Origin: Euryarchaeota archaeon UBA495
Lineage (GTDB): Archaea > Thermoplasmatota > Poseidoniia > Poseidoniales > Poseidoniaceae
Length of the DNA stretch: 5,798 nucleotides
Reading direction: 5' to 3'
NCBI GenBank assembly: GCA_002496845.1
Contig: DALQ01000110.1
Span: 1 to 5,798 of the forward strand
Under the pieces are notes generated by a model. It was not told the DNA's origin, made no database searches, and saw only the letters and a program-made list of their open reading frames with translations. Below are positions 1-3,800 of the stretch, piece after piece. The stretch's first letter is position 1, and every line of letters begins with the position of its first letter. Both the position numbers and the translations under genes were made by a program.

Positions 1-636
1 TGGTTCACCATGGACCCGCGCGACGCCACGGACGCCAACCAAGACCACGATCAGGACGGCAATTGGGACTGTTCAGGGGCAGGTTGCGTGTACACGGCGT
101 ACACAGCCTTCCAGGAGTTCTACGCCATCACCGATCCGTTGCTCTCCTCGCCTAACGCGGCGCGGCTTGCTGGACTGGTGCACAACGGCGAAGGCATCAC
201 CGAAGGGTGGCAGCTTCGCGCCCACTTGCTGGGCCTTGGGTCGTGGGACGAGAACGTTCGAAATTACCTGAAGATGGACCAACTTGGTTCCTCCGACCAG
301 CGTTTCGTGTGGATCCTCGACGACAACGACCAGGACTTCTTGATCATCGACGACACCGATGACGAGGTTTTGGCCGCTGGAAACCGCACGGACGCATGGG
401 ATATTTTCTACACAGGATCGCCACAAACCAGCCCCGTTCGGAGCGTTGGTGAACACGAATTGGGCTGGTACATGGTGGATTTCGATGACGATCACGTGGC
501 GGAAGGCACGGATCCGATGAATTGGGACACCGATGGCGATTGGGTCGTGGATTGGTTCGAGGTCAACGACGATGAACGGGACGGCGTGAGGGGCGATTCC
601 TCTCCACTCCGTTACGACTCCCGTTTGACCTCCTGA
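1..636 (+). CDS. Acidic exported protein with thrombospondin-3-like calcium loops (C-terminal part)
   Basis: The frame is open from base 1 (W-F-T-M-D-P) to a TGA at 634-636, so the ATG at 10 is probably internal and the true start lies upstream; 211 codons are visible. The sequence is extremely rich in Asp. Numbered from the first visible codon, residues 11-23 form a D-A-N-Q-D-H-D-Q-D-G-N-W-D loop, directly followed by a C24/C29 pair. Residues 169-187 hold G-T-D-P, then D176, D178, D180, D184 and E187 in the spacing of a thrombospondin type-3 repeat. Such loops bind Ca2+ and stiffen extracellular proteins. One N-glycosylation sequon (N128-R-T) is present. There is no C-terminal hydrophobic segment, so the product is not anchored at this end; any signal peptide would be upstream. 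The middle part (about 40-160) is not recognised. Catalytic function is unknown; a structural or adhesive surface role is inferred. It lies 49 bases before the next gene on the same strand. Confidence 0.85.
   Translation, partial: WFTMDPRDATDANQDHDQDGNWDCSGAGCVYTAYTAFQEFYAITDPLLSSPNAARLAGLVHNGEGITEGWQLRAHLLGLGSWDENVRNYLKMDQLGSSDQRFVWILDDNDQDFLIIDDTDDEVLAAGNRTDAWDIFYTGSPQTSPVRSVGEHELGWYMVDFDDDHVAEGTDPMNWDTDGDWVVDWFEVNDDERDGVRGDSSPLRYDSRLTS
43..84 (+). other. Asp-rich calcium-binding loop plus cysteine pair (in first gene)
   Basis: D15-x-D17-x-D19-G20-x-x-D23 matches the DxDxDGxxD core shared by thrombospondin-3, dockerin and EF-hand-like loops. C24 and C29 follow at once and could form a small disulfide loop. 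Calcium binding is inferred from the motif. The glutamate usual at position 12 of an EF-hand is missing, so a TSP3-type loop fits better. Confidence 0.6.
526..561 (+). other. Thrombospondin type-3-like calcium loop (in first gene)
   Basis: D176-T-D178-G-D180-W-V-V-D184-W-F-E187, preceded by G-T-D-P, has the spacing of the widespread T-D-P-x-x-x-D-T-D-G-D-x-x-x-D-x-x-E repeat of archaeal and bacterial surface proteins. The second glycine usual after the third Asp is replaced by Trp. It sits 24 residues before the stop, so the protein ends soon after this repeat. Confidence 0.65.
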
Positions 637-685
637 AGCCCATAACAGGGCATCATTGAAATGCTCAGCCACGCGTCTTCGACGC
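637..685 (+). other. Intergenic gap between the two genes; no clear ribosome binding site
   Basis: These 49 bases separate the TGA of the first gene from the ATG of the second. No GGAGG- or GGTG-like Shine-Dalgarno is seen in the 20 bases before the ATG. A short imperfect hairpin can be drawn (arms 648-653 and 661-666, one G-T pair, 7-base loop), but no T-run follows. TTGAAA at 656-661 is a poor TATA-like match. The lack of a ribosome site would fit leaderless or SD-independent initiation, common in archaea, but a transcript start cannot be placed. Readthrough from the first gene is equally possible. Confidence 0.5.
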
Positions 686-805
686 ATGGTGGATGTCCGC
701 ACGACGTCACGAAAATCATTCGCGCCTGCGGTGATGTTGACGCTGCTCATGATGCTGATGTCCGCATCGCCTCTGCTCACGTCCTTTGCGCCCAACGCTG
801 AAGCG
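686..805 (+). other. Sec signal peptide of the giant surface protein
   Basis: Residues 1-11 are a basic n-region (R5, R9, K10). Residues 12-34 are a hydrophobic, unusually Met-rich core (M-L-T-L-L-M-M-L-M). Residues 35-40 are A-P-N-A-E-A, a good A-x-A signal peptidase I site, with cleavage expected between A40 and S41. There is no lipobox cysteine and no twin arginine, so ordinary Sec export is inferred. Confidence 0.88.
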
Positions 806-3800
806 TCCGGCGTGGCCCGACATGCGTACGGTTTCAGCGACGGTTCCACCGAGTACGTCGCGTTGTACCAAGGCGCAAGCCCCGACACCGGCGCAAGCGT
901 TCGCTTGCCGGTCGGTGCCGAAGTGGTGGACGTGAGCATGACGTTGTCCGGAGCAAGTTCCACCGGCTGGTCCTCCACGTCGACCAGCACCACCCAGCAA
1001 TGGCTGGCCGGTGACGCCGCTGGCGTTGACGCACGTTCCTCCGTCCTTGCCTTGCAGCAGGCCTCGCCGACCACGGAATTCTTCCCGCACGGCATGGACA
1101 CGATGGTCGATCCGTCCTCGACGGCCTGGCACGACAACGGCTCTTACGCCGTGCGTCAACCGCACACGTCGAACTCCACGGAAACCCGATTTTCTCAACA
1201 GGTTCAACGCACCAGCACCACGCTGACGGCGCAAGGCCAGGGGGCTGTGCTGAAGCACCACGATTGGCTCTTCGTGTCCACGTGGAATTCGAACAACCTC
1301 AACAACGTCGTGAAGGCCCATTATCCCAACAACCTCACTCGGGCATGGGCCGTGACCATCGACTCCACCGCGTCGGCCTGCGTGGTTCCCCAAACGCACA
1401 GCAGTACGTACTACGGACAATACGGCTTCCGCGATTGGGCCTTGGCCGACGACGAACGCCTGTTGGCCATCCTCTCAGGCTACAAGCAGGTGTCGGGTTC
1501 CACCGCTCCAACGCAGTACCACCGCTTGCTGGAGATGGATGTGTCCCGCGATGACGTTTGGGTGTGCACGGCGTCCTACGACTTGTCGCCTCAGTTCGGC
1601 GATTACACGGGGATTGCATACGACCGTGAAGACGACACCTTCTGGGTCGTGCACAACAGCCAGCGCCGCGTGGTCGAATACAACATCGAGGACGGCAGTT
1701 GGAGCAGGAACGAAGACAAGTACTCCTTCACCTCCTCAGCTCAAACCACCGGGCAATGTGGAACGACGGGCCAAATGGTCCGTGGTCTCGAAGTCAACGG
1801 CAACACCTTCTACATGCGATGTCAGAAAGACAGTTACTACAACGATCGTGACACGCTTGAGGCATGGTCCGTTAGCGGCACCTCGACCTCGCTCGTGGTC
1901 CAGTCCGGCATCCGTGAAATTTCCAGCCTCGGCTACGGCCTGCAGTGGGACGGAACCCGCTTTGTCACGATGGACAGCGGCTATTCCACATGGAGCAGCA
2001 AATCGCTGTACTACCGAGAATTCGGAACCGGGTGGACCTACGACACCATCGCTGCGCCGGGAACCACGACATGGTACGGCCCGGTCACGACGTCCATTGA
2101 CGACGTGCTCTCCGTGAACACGCGCTCGGGCTGGTCTGCTGCGTCCATCGGCGATCGTGTGGATCACTGGGTCTCGGCCGACAACGGAACGCACTGGTCT
2201 GCGGTCACCGAGAACGAGACCATTCACTTCGCCCATCCCGGGAAAGAACTGGTGTGGAAAGCGCAGATGATCGGTTCCTCCGCGGTGTCATGGTGGGTTG
2301 AACTCGAACACGACACGGAATACACGGAGCTGGGTTCCTGGACCTCGCCCCCCATCCCCACCGGGACCAAGGTTGGCAAAGTTCGCCCGATGTGGATCGC
2401 CGATGAACCCGTAGGCACCAGCATCACGGTGTACGTCTCAAACAACAACGGCACGGACTGGTATGAAGCGAGCAACGGTCAGGAGATTGGATTCCCCACG
2501 GAAGCCGCAGGCTCGGCGCTCCGGTATTACATCGAGCTGAAAACCGATGACGTGACGGTGACCCCCGCCGTGAGCACCTTCACGCTCGAATACGAGGAAG
2601 GTTACCCCGACCGCCCACGCATTGACATTGGAAACGACGGTGCTTACGACTGGGAATCCTTGCTCTTCCTCAACGAATCGTCCGTTGACGCAAGCGACGC
2701 CAGCCTTGTTGGCTCAGAGGTCAAGGACGCCCCCACCCTCGTCTCAGCCTTCAACGATGCCGTGCCCGACAACGGCGATGGGACCGTGGACGTCACCATC
2801 GCGGTGAAGGCCGCCTCGCCTGGTCGCATCAAGATCTCCAACCTCGACGTCTCCTACGTCATGCAAACACGCGCCATCGGTGCGTCGGTGGAGGGCGGCA
2901 TGTTGGCCCCTGATGGCGCTCACCGCGACCTTGTCGTGGACGTGGCTCGAGGAGACGACGTCACCCGCGTTACCCGCGTGGACGTCGCTTTGCAGCATTC
3001 CTACGGCGAAGACCCCACCGTTCGGTGGGAGCGTGGAGACCAATGCAGCGTTCTGAACGACGCCGGAGGCATCGTGCACTTCGACGCCGGAAACTGCACC
3101 TCCAGTGCCGTCTCAGACAGCATCACCCGCATCCGAATCCCTACCCTCGTGAACTGGTCTTGGGACGATGAATCCTCGATGGAAGCCAACATCACCGTGG
3201 TCGATCCCATCGGTGAGCAGGTGACGGACTGGACCACCTCAAACCTCGACGTTCGCGTCGAGAACGACGTCCAACTCGACGGACTCCGTGTTTACGACGA
3301 AACAGGTCGCGAACTCTACCCCTTGGATTGGGTCCGTGGCGGTTACAACCTGAGTTTCGCGGGGAAGATCTACTTCCAGGGCAGCCAATTGACCCCCTTG
3401 GGCGGCGAGTTTGATCTTCGTGTGCTTGGTCAGAACGTCACCTATGACGGCGACCCAATCGGCGAACCTGTGGTGCTCGCCACGACGACAAATCCAGCCT
3501 TTGGAGAGTACAACATCACCCTCCAATCCCCAATCGAGAGTGCACCGGGCGGGATGGTCTTCTACGTCGAAGCGGTGAACTTGTCCAACGGTTCCACGTT
3601 CACCAACCCGGGCTACAACACGATTCGCTTGACGCTTGACGGAAACTCGCCATTGGTGCTTTCCTCCGACCCCGTGGATGGGGTTGAACTGCATGCTGCA
3701 ACGGCGCAGCCAATCAGCATCGTCATCCAAGACTCGGTGGATCCACCCAATCAGATTAGCCTCCATTACTGGCTTGGATGCAAGGCCAGTCAGGCCATTG

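Noticed and set aside
656..661. TTGAAA as a TATA-like promoter box for the giant gene
   Set aside because: It is a poor match to the archaeal TATA consensus, and no BRE or mapped transcript start supports it.
648..666. Short inverted repeat between the genes, considered as a terminator
   Set aside because: The stem has six pairs including a G-T, the loop has seven bases, and no T-run follows. Such a hairpin is expected by chance.
661..801. 46-codon + strand frame from ATG 661, closer to the previous stop
   Set aside because: It overlaps the signal peptide of the giant protein in another frame, has no export or domain features, and lacks a ribosome site.
73..1137. 354-codon open frame on the minus strand crossing both + strand genes
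   Set aside because: It crosses the intergenic gap and the signal peptide region, is in antisense register with the first gene, and shows no recognisable domain.
716..1420. 234-codon open frame on the minus strand
   Set aside because: It is low-complexity and rich in Arg, Gly and His, the usual look of an out-of-frame GC-rich shadow, and fully covers the well-supported sense gene.
1539..2117. 192-codon + strand frame
   Set aside because: It is rich in Thr, Ser, Pro and Arg as a frame-shifted shadow of the propeller region, whose own frame is continuous with recognisable strands.
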